A DNA stretch of 56,349 nt from Burkholderiales bacterium (GCA_020854035.1 JADZGE010000091.1:1-56349), one strand, 5' to 3'; counted from the stretch's first letter, positions 36,271 to 46,850 are shown. Notes: generated by a model not told the origin, from the sequence alone. Numbers and translations are program-made.

Positions 36271-36945
36271 TCACGGCGCCTGTCGTGCCTGCTCGTACTG
36301 CGCGAGCACCTGCGCCACCGCCTCCGCCACCGTCAACCGCGTGGTGTCGAGGAGCGCCGCGTCCGCACACCTTTTCAGGGGAGAAACGGCGCGCTCGCGG
36401 TCTCGCTTGTCGCGCGCCTCGATATCCCGCAAAAGGGCAGTGATGGTAGCACGCATTCCTTTGTCCATCAACTGTTTATGGCGCCTTGCCGCCCGCTCCC
36501 CGGGGCTTGCCGTGAGGAAGACCTTGAGCAGCGCGTCCGGGAACACGACCGAGCCCATGTCGCGCCCGTCGGCGACGAGCCCCGGCGGCTCGCGGTAGGC
36601 ACGCTGGCGGGCGAGCAGCGCCGCCCGCACCGCTCGCAGGGCGGCCACGCGCGAGGCCGCGGCACCGACCGCCTCGGATTGCAGTTCGTCGGTCACGTCG
36701 CGGCCCGCGAGCAGCACGCGCCCGCCGCGGAAGACCGCCTGAAGCCCGCGCGCCGGGGCGGCGACGGCGTTCTCGTCGTCGAGGTCCGCGCCCGCGCGCA
36801 GGGCGGCGAGCGCGACCAGCCGGTAGAGCGCGCCGCTGTCGAGGTAGTGAAACCCGAGCGCCGCGGCGACGGCTTGTGCCACCGGGCCCTTGCCCTAGGC
36901 GGAGTGCCCGTCGATCGCGATGACGGGAGGGGGCGAGCCGCTCAC
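36271..36945 (-). pseudogene. cmk: Cytidylate kinase gene interrupted by an in-frame TAG in the P-loop
   Basis: The frame starts at GTG 36945, overlapping the aroA stop (GTGA), and ends 674 bases later, so the full length (224 codons) is that expected for CMK. It reads PPVIAIDGHSA, then TAG at 36895-36897, then [26 protein letters not shown]. The expected P-loop is GPSASGKGT. The stop replaces the Ser before GKG, and the flanking Pro and Thr are also changed (to His and Pro). Everything downstream looks functional, including [14 protein letters not shown] restart at GTG 36882 would lack the ATP-binding loop. It is either a real lesion in a normally important gene or a local sequence error. 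Confidence 0.72.
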
Positions 36946-38261
36946 CGGGCGATCGCCGCGAAGGCGTCGAAGAACCCCGGGAACGTCTTCGCCACGCACG
37001 CGGGGTCCTCGATCAGCACCGGAACACCGCCCGCCGCGACGAGCGCGAACGACATCGCCATCCGGTGATCGTCGTAGGTCGCGATGGAGGCGCGCGGTGT
37101 CAGGGGCGCGCCGCGCGGGGGCGTGACGCGCAGATGATCGGGCCCCTCGTCCACGGCCGCCCCGAGCTTGCGCAACTCCGCCGCCATCGCCGCGATGCGA
37201 TCGGTTTCCTTCACCCGCCAGCTGCCGATGTTGCGTAGCGTGCTCGTGCCCTCGGCAAAGAGCGCCAGCACGGCCGCCGTCATGGCGGCGTCCGGGATGT
37301 GGTTGAAGTCCGCGTCGATCGCGGCAAGGCGCCCCCGGGCCACGGCCGCGCTCCCCGCGCGCGCCTCGATCCAGTTCTCCCCCATCGTGATCTCCGCGCC
37401 CATGCGCTCCAGGATCTCCGTGAAGCGCACATCACCCTGGATGCTCGCGCGGCCCACGCCCTCCACCCGCACCGGGGCGCCGCCCGCGAGCCCGCCCACC
37501 GCCCCGGCGGCGAGAAAGTAGGACGCGCTGGAGGCGTCGCCTTCCACGAAAATCTCGCCCGGGCTCGCATAGGCGGCCCCGGCCGGGATGGTAAACGCCG
37601 CCGGGCCCGCGCGCTCGATCTCGACGCCGAATCGGCGCACCGTGTTGAGCGTGATCTCCACGTACGGGCGCGACACGAGTTCGCCCTCCACCCGAACGGT
37701 GGTGCGTGCCCCGGTGAGCGGCAGCGCGATCAGGAGCCCGGTCAGGAACTGGCTCGACACCGCCCCGCGCACCGTCGCGCCGGCACCGGCCCGGATCGCG
37801 CCCGGCCGGATCGCGAGCGGCGGATAGCCCTCGGCTCCCAGGTAATCGATCGCCGCCCCGATCCCCCGCAGCGCGTCCACGAGGTCGCGGATCGGGCGCT
37901 CGTGCATGCGCGGCACGCCGGACAGGCGATAGTCGCCGCCGCAGAGCGCCAGCACGGCGGTGAGCGGACGAAACGCGGTGCCCGCGTTGCCGAGGAAGAG
38001 CTCCGCCCGCTTCACCGGAAAGGCGCCGCCCGCGCCGCGCACGAGGACCCCCGGCCCCTCGCGCGCGCCGCATTCGACGCCCAAGCGGGCGAGCGCATCC
38101 AGCATGACCTCGGTGTCCTCCGCGCGCAGCAGATCGCGCACCCGGGTCTCGCCGCGCGCGAGGGCCGCGAGGAGCAGGATGCGGTTGGAAATGCTCTTCG
38201 AGCCCGGCAGCCGCACCGTGCCGCCGACCCTGCGAACGGGGGCGAGCTCGAGGGGGTCCAT
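36942..38261 (-). CDS. aroA: 3-phosphoshikimate 1-carboxyvinyltransferase (EPSP synthase)
   Basis: The protein has 439 residues. It adds enolpyruvate to shikimate-3-phosphate in aromatic amino-acid synthesis. Visible are [20 protein letters not shown] near residue 18 (PEP and shikimate binding), [17 protein letters not shown] near 91 with the glyphosate-contact region, and [53 protein letters not shown] near 320. The LGNAGTA sequence with its Gly is the sensitive class I type. The stop overlaps the presumed cmk start. It is preceded by tyrA after a 30-base gap. Confidence 0.95.
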   Translation of the reverse strand: MDPLELAPVRRVGGTVRLPGSKSISNRILLLAALARGETRVRDLLRAEDTEVMLDALARLGVECGAREGPGVLVRGAGGAFPVKRAELFLGNAGTAFRPLTAVLALCGGDYRLSGVPRMHERPIRDLVDALRGIGAAIDYLGAEGYPPLAIRPGAIRAGAGATVRGAVSSQFLTGLLIALPLTGARTTVRVEGELVSRPYVEITLNTVRRFGVEIERAGPAAFTIPAGAAYASPGEIFVEGDASSASYFLAAGAVGGLAGGAPVRVEGVGRASIQGDVRFTEILERMGAEITMGENWIEARAGSAAVARGRLAAIDADFNHIPDAAMTAAVLALFAEGTSTLRNIGSWRVKETDRIAAMAAELRKLGAAVDEGPDHLRVTPPRGAPLTPRASIATYDDHRMAMSFALVAAGGVPVLIEDPACVAKTFPGFFDAFAAIAR

Positions 38262-38291
38262 GCCGGCTGCCGGGACGAGCGGCCGCGAGCG

Positions 38292-39182
38292 CTACCCGCG
38301 CCGGTCGGCGGGCACGAGCCAGCGCTCGCGCGCCGCGCGCGCGCGCTCGAAGAGGCGCCTGAGAGCCGCCGCCTCGCCGCGCGCGATCAGCGCGCGCGTG
38401 CGCTCGAGCTCCGCCTGGTAGCGCGCGAGGCAGGCGAGCACGAGGTCGCGGTTCGCCATGCAGATGTCGGCCCACATCTCGGGGGAACTGCCCGCGATCC
38501 TCACGGTATCGCGCAGCCCCCCCGCGGAGAAGCCGAAAAGTCCCGGGGCATCGCGCCGGCGCGCGAGCGAGTTCACCAGCGCGTAGGCGACGACGTGCGG
38601 CAGGTGGCTCACGGCGGCGAAAATCGCGTCGTGCTCGCGCGCGGCGAGCGTCAGCACGCGCGCACCGCACGCCTGCCACGCGGCCCGCGCGAGGCGCACG
38701 GCCGCGGGCGCGTTCTCCGGCAGCGGCGCCAGCACGACGTTGCGGCCGCGATAGAGCCCGGGCCACGCCGCGGCGGCCCCGCTCCTTTCCGTGCCGGCGA
38801 CGGGGTGCGCGGGGACGAAGCGCGCCAGGCTGCGGCGCAGGTAGCGGCGCGCGTAGGCGATGACATCGCGCTTGGTGCTCCCGGCGTCGGTCACGACGGT
38901 TTCCGGGGCGAGATGCGGCGCGATGCGACGCATGACGGCGGGCATCTGGCCCACCGGCATCGCGAGCAGCACGAGGTCGGCCCGGGCGACGGCGAGCGCC
39001 GGGTCCGCCGCCGCCTCGTCGATGATGCCGAGATCGAGCGCCGCGGCGAGGTTGGCGCGGGTGCGGCCGACTCCCACGACGAGCCCGACCGCCCGCTCCC
39101 GCTTCAACGCGAGCGCGAACGAGCCCCCGATCAGCCCGACGCCGATCACGACCAGCTTCTCGATGCGCAACCGTTTTGCCAT
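38292..39182 (-). CDS. tyrA: Prephenate/arogenate dehydrogenase
   Basis: The protein has 296 residues. The NAD-binding motif GVGLIGGSFALALKRE is near the N-terminus, the catalytic His-containing segment FVPAHPVAGTERSG near residue 117, and VSHLPHVVAYALVNSL near 195. It converts prephenate to 4-hydroxyphenylpyruvate (or arogenate to tyrosine). There is no chorismate-mutase domain, so it is the monofunctional form, which is usual in betaproteobacteria, where it lies between hisC and aroA as here. Confidence 0.93.
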   Translation of the reverse strand: MAKRLRIEKLVVIGVGLIGGSFALALKRERAVGLVVGVGRTRANLAAALDLGIIDEAAADPALAVARADLVLLAMPVGQMPAVMRRIAPHLAPETVVTDAGSTKRDVIAYARRYLRRSLARFVPAHPVAGTERSGAAAAWPGLYRGRNVVLAPLPENAPAAVRLARAAWQACGARVLTLAAREHDAIFAAVSHLPHVVAYALVNSLARRRDAPGLFGFSAGGLRDTVRIAGSSPEMWADICMANRDLVLACLARYQAELERTRALIARGEAAALRRLFERARAARERWLVPADRRG

Positions 39183-39193
39183 GTTCCGGAATT

Positions 39194-39305
39194 GGCCGCA
39201 GAGACGCGGGGCCCGCGGAGCGTTTCATGATACAGGGCCGCCCCCTGCAACCCGCCGCCACTCGGATGTCCTGAATTTCTCCGCGCCCTCCGCGCCTCCG
39301 CGGCC
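39194..39305. repeat. Inverted pair of a GC-rich extragenic repeat between hisC and tyrA
   Basis: A unit starting GGCCGCAGAGACGCGGGG (39194-39220) faces a second unit ending CCTCCGCGCCTCCGCGGCC (39279-39305). The reverse complement of the second begins GGCCGCGGAGGCGCGG, so the arms are related but imperfect, and both are flanked by ATT/AAT. The motif class CCGCAGAGACGC is a common dispersed repeat in betaproteobacterial genomes. In RNA the two could pair across the whole hisC-tyrA gap. Confidence 0.5.
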
Positions 39306-39316
39306 AATGTATCCGG

Positions 39317-40417
39317 TCAGCCGGCAAGCGCCCGTTCGAGCGACGCGAGGAAGCGAGCGTTCTCCGATTCCAGTCCCACGGTCACGCGCAGGTGCTGCGG
39401 CAGGCCGTAGGAGGCGATCGGGCGGACGATGACGCCGAGCTCGAGCAGCCGCCGGTAGACCCGCTGCGCGTCGCCCGCCCTGAAGGTGACGAAATTGCCG
39501 GAGGACGGGATGAACTCCACGCCGAGGCGCCCGAACCCGGCGACGAGCTGGCGCATGCCCGCGCGATTGAGCTCGAAGCTCGCTCGCACGAACTCCGAGT
39601 CATCGAGAGCCGCCGCGGCCGCGGCGAGCGAGATGCTGTTCACGTTGAACGGCTGGCGCACGCGGTTCATGAGATCGGCCACCGCGGGCGCCGCGAGCGC
39701 GTAGCCCACGCGCAGTCCCGCGAGCCCGTATACCTTCGAGAACGTGCGCGTCACCACGAGGTTGGGAAAGCGCGCGAGCCACTCCATGCTCCCGGAAGCG
39801 CGCTCCGGCGGCAGGTACTCGTCGTAGGCCTCGTCCAGCACCGCGAGCACCCCGGGCGGGAGCGCGGCGAGGAAGCCCTGCAACTCGCCCCCGGCGACCC
39901 AGGTGCCCGTGGGATTGTTCGGATTGGCGAGGAAGAGGACGCGGGTCTTCGCGGTGACCGCCGCCCGCATCGCGGCGAGATCGTGACCGTAGGCGCGCGC
40001 CGGGACTTCGACCCCGCGCGCGCCGATCGCCTGCGTGACCAGCGGGTAGACCGCGAAGGCGTGCTGCGAGTAGACCGCCTCGTCGGAGGGCGTGAGGAAA
40101 GCGCGCGCCGCGAGCTCCAGCACGTCGTTCGAGCCGTTGCCGAGCACGATCCCCGCGGGCTCGACGCCGAAGCGCCGCGCGATCGCCTGCTTCAGCTCGA
40201 AACCGTTGCCGTCCGGGTAGCGGGCGAGATCCGCGCTCGCCCGCTCGATCGCGCGCCGCGCGAGCGGGGAGACCCCGCGCGGGTTCTCGTTGGACGCGAG
40301 CTTGACGATGCCCGACTCCTCGAGCCCCAGTTCGCGCGCGAGCTCGGCGATGGGTTTGCCGGGCTGGTACGGCGCGATCGCGCGCACGTGCGCGGGAGCG
40401 AGGTCGCAGATGTCCAT
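39317..40417 (-). CDS. hisC: Histidinol-phosphate aminotransferase
   Basis: The protein has 366 residues from ATG 40417. It is a fold-type-I aminotransferase with IVKLASNENPRGVSP near residue 38, LFLANPNNPTGTW near 162, VLDEAYDEYLP near 194 and the PLP lysine K228 in TRTFSKVYGLAGLRVGY. It acts in histidine synthesis and often also on aromatic keto acids, which explains its place between pheA and tyrA. The gene order and length are normal. Confidence 0.94.
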   Translation of the reverse strand: MDICDLAPAHVRAIAPYQPGKPIAELARELGLEESGIVKLASNENPRGVSPLARRAIERASADLARYPDGNGFELKQAIARRFGVEPAGIVLGNGSNDVLELAARAFLTPSDEAVYSQHAFAVYPLVTQAIGARGVEVPARAYGHDLAAMRAAVTAKTRVLFLANPNNPTGTWVAGGELQGFLAALPPGVLAVLDEAYDEYLPPERASGSMEWLARFPNLVVTRTFSKVYGLAGLRVGYALAAPAVADLMNRVRQPFNVNSISLAAAAAALDDSEFVRASFELNRAGMRQLVAGFGRLGVEFIPSSGNFVTFRAGDAQRVYRRLLELGVIVRPIASYGLPQHLRVTVGLESENARFLASLERALAG

Positions 40418-40446
40418 GGGGCGGTGACCGGCGAGTCGCCGATTGC

Positions 40447-41508
40447 TCAGATCGCGGCCGCCGGGTAGGAGCCCAGCACCTTGAGGAAGCTCGCCTTGCG
40501 CTCGAGCGCGGCGAGCGCCCGCGCGAGATTCGCGTCCTGCCGGTGGCCCTCGACGTCGACGTAGAAGACGTATTCCCACAGCCCGGTGCGCGAGGGACGC
40601 GATTCGAGCCGCGTCATGCTCACGCGGTTCGCGGCGAGCGGCGCAAGCAGCGCGTGCACCGCTCCCGGAACGTTGCGCGTGGAGAGCACGAGCGAGGTCT
40701 TGTCGCGACCGGAGGGCGCGGCGTCATGCGCGGCGAGGACGAGAAAGCGCGTGGTGTTGCGCGGCTCGTCCTCGAGATCGCGCGCGATCAAGCGCAGCCG
40801 GTAGATCGACGCCGCGCTGCGCGGGCCGATCGCCGCGGCGCCGCGCTCGCGCGCGGCAAGACGCGCCGCCTCGGCGTTGCTCACCACCGCTATGCGTTCG
40901 GCGTTGGGCAGGCGCCGGGCGAGCCACTGCTGGCATTGCGCGAGGCTCTGCGTGTGCGAGTAGACGCGCAGTATCGAGGCGAGCCGCGGCTGCCGGCCCA
41001 TCAGGCACTGCCGGATCGGCAGCATCACCTCGCCGCAGGCCTGCGCGGTGGTGGCGAGAAGCAGGTCGAGCGTGCGCCCGATCGCGCCCTCCGTGGAGTT
41101 CTCCACCGGCACGACGCCGTAGCCCGCAACCCCGGTCTCCACGCGCCGGAACACTTCGTCGATGGAGGCGCACGGGACGCTCGCGGCGCGCCCGCCGAAG
41201 TGCTTGACCGCGGCCTCCTCGCTGAAGGTGCCCCGCGGCCCGAGGTAGGCGACCGAGAGCGCGTCCTCGAGCGCCCGGCACGCGGACATGATCTCCGTGA
41301 AAAGGCGCGCGAGCGCCGCGTCCGGGAGGGGACCGGGATTGCGCGCGAGCACCCCGCGCAGCACCTGCGCCTCGCGCTCGGGGCGGTAGGCGGCCCCGTC
41401 CCGCTTGAGCGCGCCGATCCGGCGCGCGAGGCGCGCCCGCGCCGACAGGAGCGCCACCAGGCGCCGGTCGAGCGCGTCGATGCCTGCGCGCAGTCGGCGG
41501 ATGCTCAC
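40447..41508 (-). CDS. pheA: Bifunctional chorismate mutase/prephenate dehydratase (P-protein)
   Basis: The protein has 353 residues. The chorismate mutase domain is at the N-terminus (about 1-85, RRLRAGIDALDRRLVALLSARARLARRIGALK). The prephenate dehydratase domain begins at VAYLGPRGTFSEEAAVKHFG and includes YGVVPVENSTEGAIGRTLDLLL. An ACT domain with ESRPSRTGLWEYVFYVDVEGH ends the protein, giving feedback by phenylalanine. It makes phenylpyruvate from chorismate. It overlaps the upstream serA gene by four bases and precedes hisC. Confidence 0.95.
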   Translation of the reverse strand: MSIRRLRAGIDALDRRLVALLSARARLARRIGALKRDGAAYRPEREAQVLRGVLARNPGPLPDAALARLFTEIMSACRALEDALSVAYLGPRGTFSEEAAVKHFGGRAASVPCASIDEVFRRVETGVAGYGVVPVENSTEGAIGRTLDLLLATTAQACGEVMLPIRQCLMGRQPRLASILRVYSHTQSLAQCQQWLARRLPNAERIAVVSNAEAARLAARERGAAAIGPRSAASIYRLRLIARDLEDEPRNTTRFLVLAAHDAAPSGRDKTSLVLSTRNVPGAVHALLAPLAANRVSMTRLESRPSRTGLWEYVFYVDVEGHRQDANLARALAALERKASFLKVLGSYPAAAI

Positions 41509-42701
41509 CGCGCCAGTGGCAGGTAACGCACGGCGAGCACGCCCTCGATGGCGGCGATGCGCTCGCAGGTGCCGGAGGGCACGGCGCTGTCCACGTCGAC
41601 CAGGGTGTAGGCCATGTCGCCCTTGGATTTGTTGAGCATGTTGTGGATGTTCAGCCCGGCCCGCGCCAACGCGGTGGAGATCTGGCCCACCATGTTGGGC
41701 ACGTTGGCGTTGGCGATCGCCATGCGCCAGGGCGATTCGCGCGCCATCGTCACGTCCGGGAAGTTGACGGCATTGACGATATTACCGTTCTCCAGGAATT
41801 CGCGCACCTCGTCGACCACCATCACCGCGCAGTTCTCCTCCGCCTCGCGCGTCGAGGCGCCGAGGTGCGGCAGCGCCACGACCTGCGCGTTGCCCTGCAG
41901 CTTGCGCGCGGGGAAGTCGCACACGTACCAGCGCAGGCGCCTCGCCGAAAGCGCGTCGACGAGCGCGTCGTCGTCCACGATGCCTTCGCGCGAAAAATTG
42001 AGCAGTATCGCCCCGTGCCTCATGAGCGCGATCCGTCCCGCGTCGATCATGCCGCGCGTGCCCTCGACGAGCGGCACGTGCAGCGACACGAAGTCCGAGG
42101 CCTTCAGCACCTCTTCGACGCTCGCCGCCTTGCGCACCTGCGAGGGCAGGCTCCAGGCGGCGTCGACGGTGATGTGCGGGTCGTGGCCCAGCACGTGCAT
42201 GCCGAGCCTGATCGCCGCGTCGGCGACGAGGCTGCCGACCTTGCCGAGCCCGATCAGCCCGAGCGTGTGCCGCGGCAGTTCGAACCCGGAGAACTGCTTC
42301 TTGCCCTCCTCGACCAGGCGGTGGAGCGTCCCGTCGTCGCCCGCGAGGCTCGCCGTGAAGCGCAGCGCGGGCGCGATGTTGCGCGCCGCGATGAGCAGCC
42401 CCGCGAGCACGAGCTCCTTCACCGCGTTCGCGTTCGCGCCGGGCGCGTTGAACACCGGCATGCCGCGCCTGCTCATGCGCTCGACCGGGATGTTGTTGAC
42501 GCCCGCCCCGGCGCGGCCGATCGCCTTCACGCTCGCGCCGATCTCCATCGCGTGCATGTCGTGACTGCGCACGAGGATCGCGTCGGGCTCGACGACGTTG
42601 CCGCCGCACGAATAGCGCCCCGCGGGCAACCGCTTCAACCCGGCCGCCGAGATCGAGTTCAACGTGAGTATCCTGAAGCGCTCTCCGGTGTCGTTCGTCA
42701 T
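41505..42701 (-). CDS. serA: D-3-phosphoglycerate dehydrogenase
   Basis: The protein has 398 residues from ATG 42701. It oxidises 3-phosphoglycerate, the first step of serine synthesis. Motifs are AIGRAGAGVNNIPVERMSRRGMPVFNAPGANANAVKE near residue 60, the Rossmann loop GLIGLGKVGSLVADAA near 145 and the catalytic HLGAST near 285. A C-terminal ACT domain (NMVGQISTALARAGLNIHNMLNKSKGDMAYTLVDVD) provides regulation. Lying right after serC, it puts two serine-synthesis steps in one operon. It overlaps pheA by four bases. Confidence 0.92.
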   Translation of the reverse strand: MTNDTGERFRILTLNSISAAGLKRLPAGRYSCGGNVVEPDAILVRSHDMHAMEIGASVKAIGRAGAGVNNIPVERMSRRGMPVFNAPGANANAVKELVLAGLLIAARNIAPALRFTASLAGDDGTLHRLVEEGKKQFSGFELPRHTLGLIGLGKVGSLVADAAIRLGMHVLGHDPHITVDAAWSLPSQVRKAASVEEVLKASDFVSLHVPLVEGTRGMIDAGRIALMRHGAILLNFSREGIVDDDALVDALSARRLRWYVCDFPARKLQGNAQVVALPHLGASTREAEENCAVMVVDEVREFLENGNIVNAVNFPDVTMARESPWRMAIANANVPNMVGQISTALARAGLNIHNMLNKSKGDMAYTLVDVDSAVPSGTCERIAAIEGVLAVRYLPLAR

Positions 42702-42727
42702 CGATCTCGCGCCGGCGGGTCGCCCCG

Positions 42728-43810
42728 TCAGCCGTACCTCCGCTCGAAATCCCGCATGAACCCGACGAGCGCCTTCACGCCCGCCACCGGCATCGCGTTG
42801 TAGATCGAGGCGCGCATGCCCCCTGCCGACCGGTGCCCCTTCAGCTCCGCGAGCCCGTGGCCGCCCGCCTCCTTCAGGAACGCCTCGTCGAGCCTGCCGT
42901 TCCTCAACGTGAACGGGATGTTCATCCGCGAGCGGTCCGCGCGCGCGACCGGCGAGTGGTAGAACTCGGTCTCGTCGAGGTAATCGTAGACAAGCTTCGC
43001 CTTGGCGATGTTCACCTCCTCCATTTTCGCGAGCCCGCCGAGCTTCTTCAGCCACTGGAAGACGAGCCCGGCGAGGTAGATCGCGTAGCCCGGGGGCGTG
43101 TTGTGCATCGAGTCGGCCTCGGCCTGCACCCGGTAGTCGAAGATCGCGGGCGTAAGGGGCGAGGCCCGGCCGATGAGGTCCTCGCGCACGATCACGATCG
43201 CCACGCCGGCGGGGCCGATGTTCTTCTGCGCTCCGGCGTAGACGAGGCCGAAACGCGAGACATCGAGCGGGCGCGACAGGATGTGCGAGGAGGCGTCCGC
43301 CACCAGCGGAATCGCGCCGGTGTCGGGAATCCAGTGGAACTCCACCCCGCCGATGGTCTCGTTGGACGTGTAATGCACGTACGCCGCCCCGGGATCGATG
43401 CTCCATCGCTCCTGCGCGGGGGCGTAGGTGAAGTTCGCGTCCGCCGAGCTCGCGGCGATGTCGACCTTGCAGTAGCGCTTCGCCTCGGCGATGGCGCGGC
43501 CGGACCAGTGGCCGGAGTTCACGTAGGCCGCCACCGTGCGCCCGCGCAGGAGATTCATCGGCACCATCGCGAACTGGGCCGCCGCGCCGCCGTGCAGGAA
43601 CAGCACCTTGTAGTTCTTCGGGACCGCGAGGAGCTCGCGCAGGTCGGCCTCCGCCCGCGCGTGGATGCCGATGAAGGCCTTGCCGCGGTGGCTCATCTCC
43701 ATGACCGACATGCCGGTGCCGTGCCAGTCGAGCATCTCCGCCGCGGCCTGCTCCAGCACCGGCTCCGGGAGCGTCGCCGGACCGGCGCCGAAATTGAATA
43801 CTCTCGCCAT
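42728..43810 (-). CDS. serC: Phosphoserine aminotransferase
   Basis: The protein has 360 residues. It begins [20 protein letters not shown], the standard SerC N-terminus. PLP-domain landmarks are [18 protein letters not shown] near residue 72, [16 protein letters not shown] near 145 and the PLP lysine K196 in [10 protein letters not shown]. It converts 3-phosphohydroxypyruvate to phosphoserine, and also serves vitamin B6 synthesis. It follows gyrA with a 33-base gap and precedes serA by 26 bases, fitting one operon. Confidence 0.96.
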   Translation of the reverse strand: MARVFNFGAGPATLPEPVLEQAAAEMLDWHGTGMSVMEMSHRGKAFIGIHARAEADLRELLAVPKNYKVLFLHGGAAAQFAMVPMNLLRGRTVAAYVNSGHWSGRAIAEAKRYCKVDIAASSADANFTYAPAQERWSIDPGAAYVHYTSNETIGGVEFHWIPDTGAIPLVADASSHILSRPLDVSRFGLVYAGAQKNIGPAGVAIVIVREDLIGRASPLTPAIFDYRVQAEADSMHNTPPGYAIYLAGLVFQWLKKLGGLAKMEEVNIAKAKLVYDYLDETEFYHSPVARADRSRMNIPFTLRNGRLDEAFLKEAGGHGLAELKGHRSAGGMRASIYNAMPVAGVKALVGFMRDFERRYG

Positions 43811-43843
43811 GCCTTTCCCTTCCCGCGAGCGCGGGCGCCCCGC

Positions 43844-46444
43844 CTACGACGGGGCCCCGTCCGCCGCGTTCGCGCCGTTCGCGCCGTTGCCCCCGCCCTC
43901 GCCGTCGGCCTCCTCGGGCTCGACGATCTTCTCCAGGCCGGCGAGCCGCTCGCCTTCGCCGGTGGCGATCAACGTCACTCCCTGCGTCGCGCGGCCCATC
44001 TGCCGGATTTCCCTCACCCGCGTGCGGATCAGCACCCCGCCGGTGGTGATCAGCATGATCCCGTCGTCCTCGGTGACGAGCTGCGCGGCGACCGTCTTGC
44101 CGTTTCTCTCGCTCGTCTCGATCGCGATGATGCCCTGCCCGCCGCGCCCGTGGCGCGTGTACTCCTCGATCGGCGTGCGCTTGCCGTAGCCGTTCTCGGT
44201 CGCGGTCAGCACGTCGCAGCGTTCTTCCCCGGCGACGAGCAGCGAGATCACGCGCTGCCCCGGCGCGAGCTTCATGCCCCGCACGCCGGCGGCGGTGCGG
44301 CCCATCGGGCGCACCTCGTCCTCGGGGAAGCGTATCGCCTTGCCGGCGTCCGAGAACAGCATGACGTCCTTGCGGCCGTCGGTCAGCGCGACCCCGATGA
44401 GGTAATCCGCGTCCTCGAGCGTGACGGCGATGATCCCCTTCGCCATCGGCCGCGAAAAGGCCGAAAGCGCCGTCTTCTTGACGGTCCCGAACTGCGTCGC
44501 CATGAACACGAAGTGCTCGTCGTCGAACTCGGACACCGGCAGCACCGCCGTGATCTTCTCGTGCTCCATCAGCGGCACGAGGTTCACGATCGGCTTGCCG
44601 CGCGAGGCGCGGCTGCCCTGCGGCACCTCGTAGACCTTCAACCAGTAGACGCGGCCGCGGTTCGAGAAGCAGAGGATGGCGTCGTGCGTGTTGGCGATGA
44701 AGAGCTTCTCGACGAAATCGTCGTCCTTGGTGGTGGTCGCCTGCCTGCCGCGGCCGCCGCGCTTCTGCGCCCGGTAATCGGCCACCGGCTGCGACTTCAT
44801 GTAGCCCCCGTGGGAGAGCGTGACGACCACGTCCTCGGGCGCGATGAGATCCTTGGTGGAGAGCTCCTGCGTCTGCGTCACGATCTCGGTCTTGCGCGCA
44901 TCGCCGTACTGCTCGCGCACCCGCGCGAGCTCGCTCGAGATGATCGCCGTCACCCGCGCGGGCTTCGCCAGGACGTCGACGAGATCGGCGATCGTGTCCA
45001 TCGTCTCGCGGTACTCGGCGACGATCTTGTCCTGCTCGAGCGCGGTCAGCCGCTGCAGGCGCATGTCGAGGATCTGCTGCGCCTGCGCCTCCGAGAGCCG
45101 GTAGCCGTTCTTGTGCGGTCCGGACTGCGCGCCGGGCCCCTCGGGGCGCGTGGCGGCGCCGGCGCCCCGCGCGAGCAACTCCTCCACGAGGCGCGAACGC
45201 CAGTAGCGCGCCATCAGCGCCGCCTTGGCCTCCGCCGGGGTCTGCGCGGCCTTGACGAGGGCGATCACGTCATCCACGCTCGAGAGCGCGACCGCGAGAC
45301 CCTCCAGGATGTGCCCGCGCTCGCGCGCCTTGCGCAGCTCGAACACCGTGCGGCGCGTCACCACCTCGCGGCGATGGCGCAGGAACGCTTCCAGCAGCTG
45401 CTTGAGGTTGAGAAGGCGCGGCTGGCCGTCCACCAGCGCGACCACGTTCATGCCGAAGGTCTCCTCCATCTGCGTTTCCTTCCACAGATTGTTGAGGATG
45501 ACTTCGGGATTCTCGCCGCGCTTCAACTCGATCACGGCGCGCATGCCGGTCTTGTCGGACTCGTCGCGGATGTCGGAGATGCCCTCGATCCGCTTCTCGC
45601 GCACCATCTCGCCGATCCTCGAGAGGAGATTCGCCTTGTTGACCTGGTAGGGCAGCTCGTCGATCACGATCGACACCCGCCCGCTCTTCTTTTCCTCCTC
45701 GAAATGGGTGCGCGCGCGCATCACCACGCGCCCGCGGCCCGTGCGGTAGCCCTCCCGCACGCCTTCCACGCCGTAGACGATCCCGCGCGTGGGGAAATCC
45801 GGCGCCGGAACGACCGCGATCAACTCGTCGATGGGGGTCTCGGGGCTCGCGAGCAGGAGCTGGCAGGCCTCGACGACCTCGCCGAGGTTGTGCGGGGGGA
45901 TGTTGGTGGCCATGCCCACCGCGATTCCCGAGGAGCCGTTCACGAGGAGGTTCGGGATGCGCGTGGGAAGCGTGACCGGCTCCCGCTCCTTGCCGTCGTA
46001 GTTCGGCACGAAATCGACGGTCTCCATGTCGATGTCGGCGAGGAGCTCCGAGGCGATTCTCTCGAGCCGGCACTCGGTGTAGCGGTAGGCCGCCGGGGAG
46101 TCGCCGTCGACCGAGCCGAAGTTGCCCTGGCCGTCGATCAGGCGATAGCGCATGGAGAAATCCTGCGCCATGCGCACGAGCGCCTCGTAGGTCGCGGCGT
46201 CACCGTGGGGGTGGTACTTGCCGAGGACGTCTCCCACCACGCGCGCGCATTTCACGTAGGGGCGGTTCCAGACGTTGTTCGCCTCGTGCATGGCGAAGAG
46301 GATGCGCCGGTGCACCGGCTTCAACCCGTCGCGAACGTCCGGCAGGGCCCGCCCCACGATGACACTCATCGCGTAGTCGAGGTAGGAGCGGCGCATCTCC
46401 TCCTCGAGGCTGACCGGCAGCATCTCCCGGGCGATCTGATCCAT
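43844..46444 (-). CDS. gyrA: DNA gyrase subunit A
   Basis: The protein has 866 residues from ATG 46444. The frame opens 19 codons earlier, but [40 protein letters not shown] is the normal GyrA start. Numbering matches E. coli through the active site: catalytic Tyr122 in [12 protein letters not shown]. The C-terminal GyrA box QKRGGRGRQ is present, with the repeated beta-pinwheel blades after it. The quinolone region reads [17 protein letters not shown], that is Ala83 and Glu87 where E. coli has Ser83 and Asp87. The last residues are a Glu/Gly/Asn/Ala-rich tail. It heads the serC-serA block. Confidence 0.97.
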   Translation of the reverse strand: MDQIAREMLPVSLEEEMRRSYLDYAMSVIVGRALPDVRDGLKPVHRRILFAMHEANNVWNRPYVKCARVVGDVLGKYHPHGDAATYEALVRMAQDFSMRYRLIDGQGNFGSVDGDSPAAYRYTECRLERIASELLADIDMETVDFVPNYDGKEREPVTLPTRIPNLLVNGSSGIAVGMATNIPPHNLGEVVEACQLLLASPETPIDELIAVVPAPDFPTRGIVYGVEGVREGYRTGRGRVVMRARTHFEEEKKSGRVSIVIDELPYQVNKANLLSRIGEMVREKRIEGISDIRDESDKTGMRAVIELKRGENPEVILNNLWKETQMEETFGMNVVALVDGQPRLLNLKQLLEAFLRHRREVVTRRTVFELRKARERGHILEGLAVALSSVDDVIALVKAAQTPAEAKAALMARYWRSRLVEELLARGAGAATRPEGPGAQSGPHKNGYRLSEAQAQQILDMRLQRLTALEQDKIVAEYRETMDTIADLVDVLAKPARVTAIISSELARVREQYGDARKTEIVTQTQELSTKDLIAPEDVVVTLSHGGYMKSQPVADYRAQKRGGRGRQATTTKDDDFVEKLFIANTHDAILCFSNRGRVYWLKVYEVPQGSRASRGKPIVNLVPLMEHEKITAVLPVSEFDDEHFVFMATQFGTVKKTALSAFSRPMAKGIIAVTLEDADYLIGVALTDGRKDVMLFSDAGKAIRFPEDEVRPMGRTAAGVRGMKLAPGQRVISLLVAGEERCDVLTATENGYGKRTPIEEYTRHGRGGQGIIAIETSERNGKTVAAQLVTEDDGIMLITTGGVLIRTRVREIRQMGRATQGVTLIATGEGERLAGLEKIVEPEEADGEGGGNGANGANAADGAPS

Positions 46445-46820
46445 GATTTCTGGGGCGGCGAACGCGCGGGAACGCGCGTCAAAAAGGTGAAATTTTAGCA
46501 CGCGCGTTCGTCGAGACCGGCGCGGCTGGACGCGGGATTCCCGTGGAGACTCAAGCGGCCGCCGGCGCCGCCGCGTTCATGCCCCGGGGCTCGTTGCGCT
46601 GTTCTACCCGCCCGCGCCCGGGTCGCGGAACGGGGCACGGACCGAGCCCGGACGGTAGCTTGCCAGGGTGGCCCCACAACGCTTATGTTCGCCTGCCGGC
46701 GGCGGCATGCCGGATCATCGGGTCCAGTTCGTGAAAGGGGTCGAGCCAGCCGAATCGTTTCTTTTTGGCAACACCCCGCATGTCCCTGTCCTGCTTTATG
46801 TGTTAGAGTTCAATGGCTAT

Positions 46821-46850
46821 TTGCCTTTTTTCCCGGGGTTGTGTTATTAA
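46821..46850 (+). promoter_or_regulatory. Likely promoter of the ompA-like gene
   Basis: TTGCCT (46821) and TATTAA (46845) are separated by 18 bases in a markedly AT-rich stretch that stands out in this GC-rich window. The ompA-like start is at 46927, after a perfect AAGGAGG ribosome-binding site near 46910. The rest of the gene-free region 46445-46820, between divergent gyrA and this gene, is GC-rich, and I see no other feature there. Confidence 0.45.

Noticed and set aside
36271..36882. A shorter cytidylate kinase starting at GTG 36882
   Set aside because: It would lack the ATP-binding P-loop. The homologous N-terminus clearly continues upstream through the TAG codon to GTG 36945.
42833..46498. 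A plus-strand open frame of about 1220 codons opposite gyrA and serC
   Set aside because: Same reason: it is the complement of strongly conserved genes and shows no motifs of its own.
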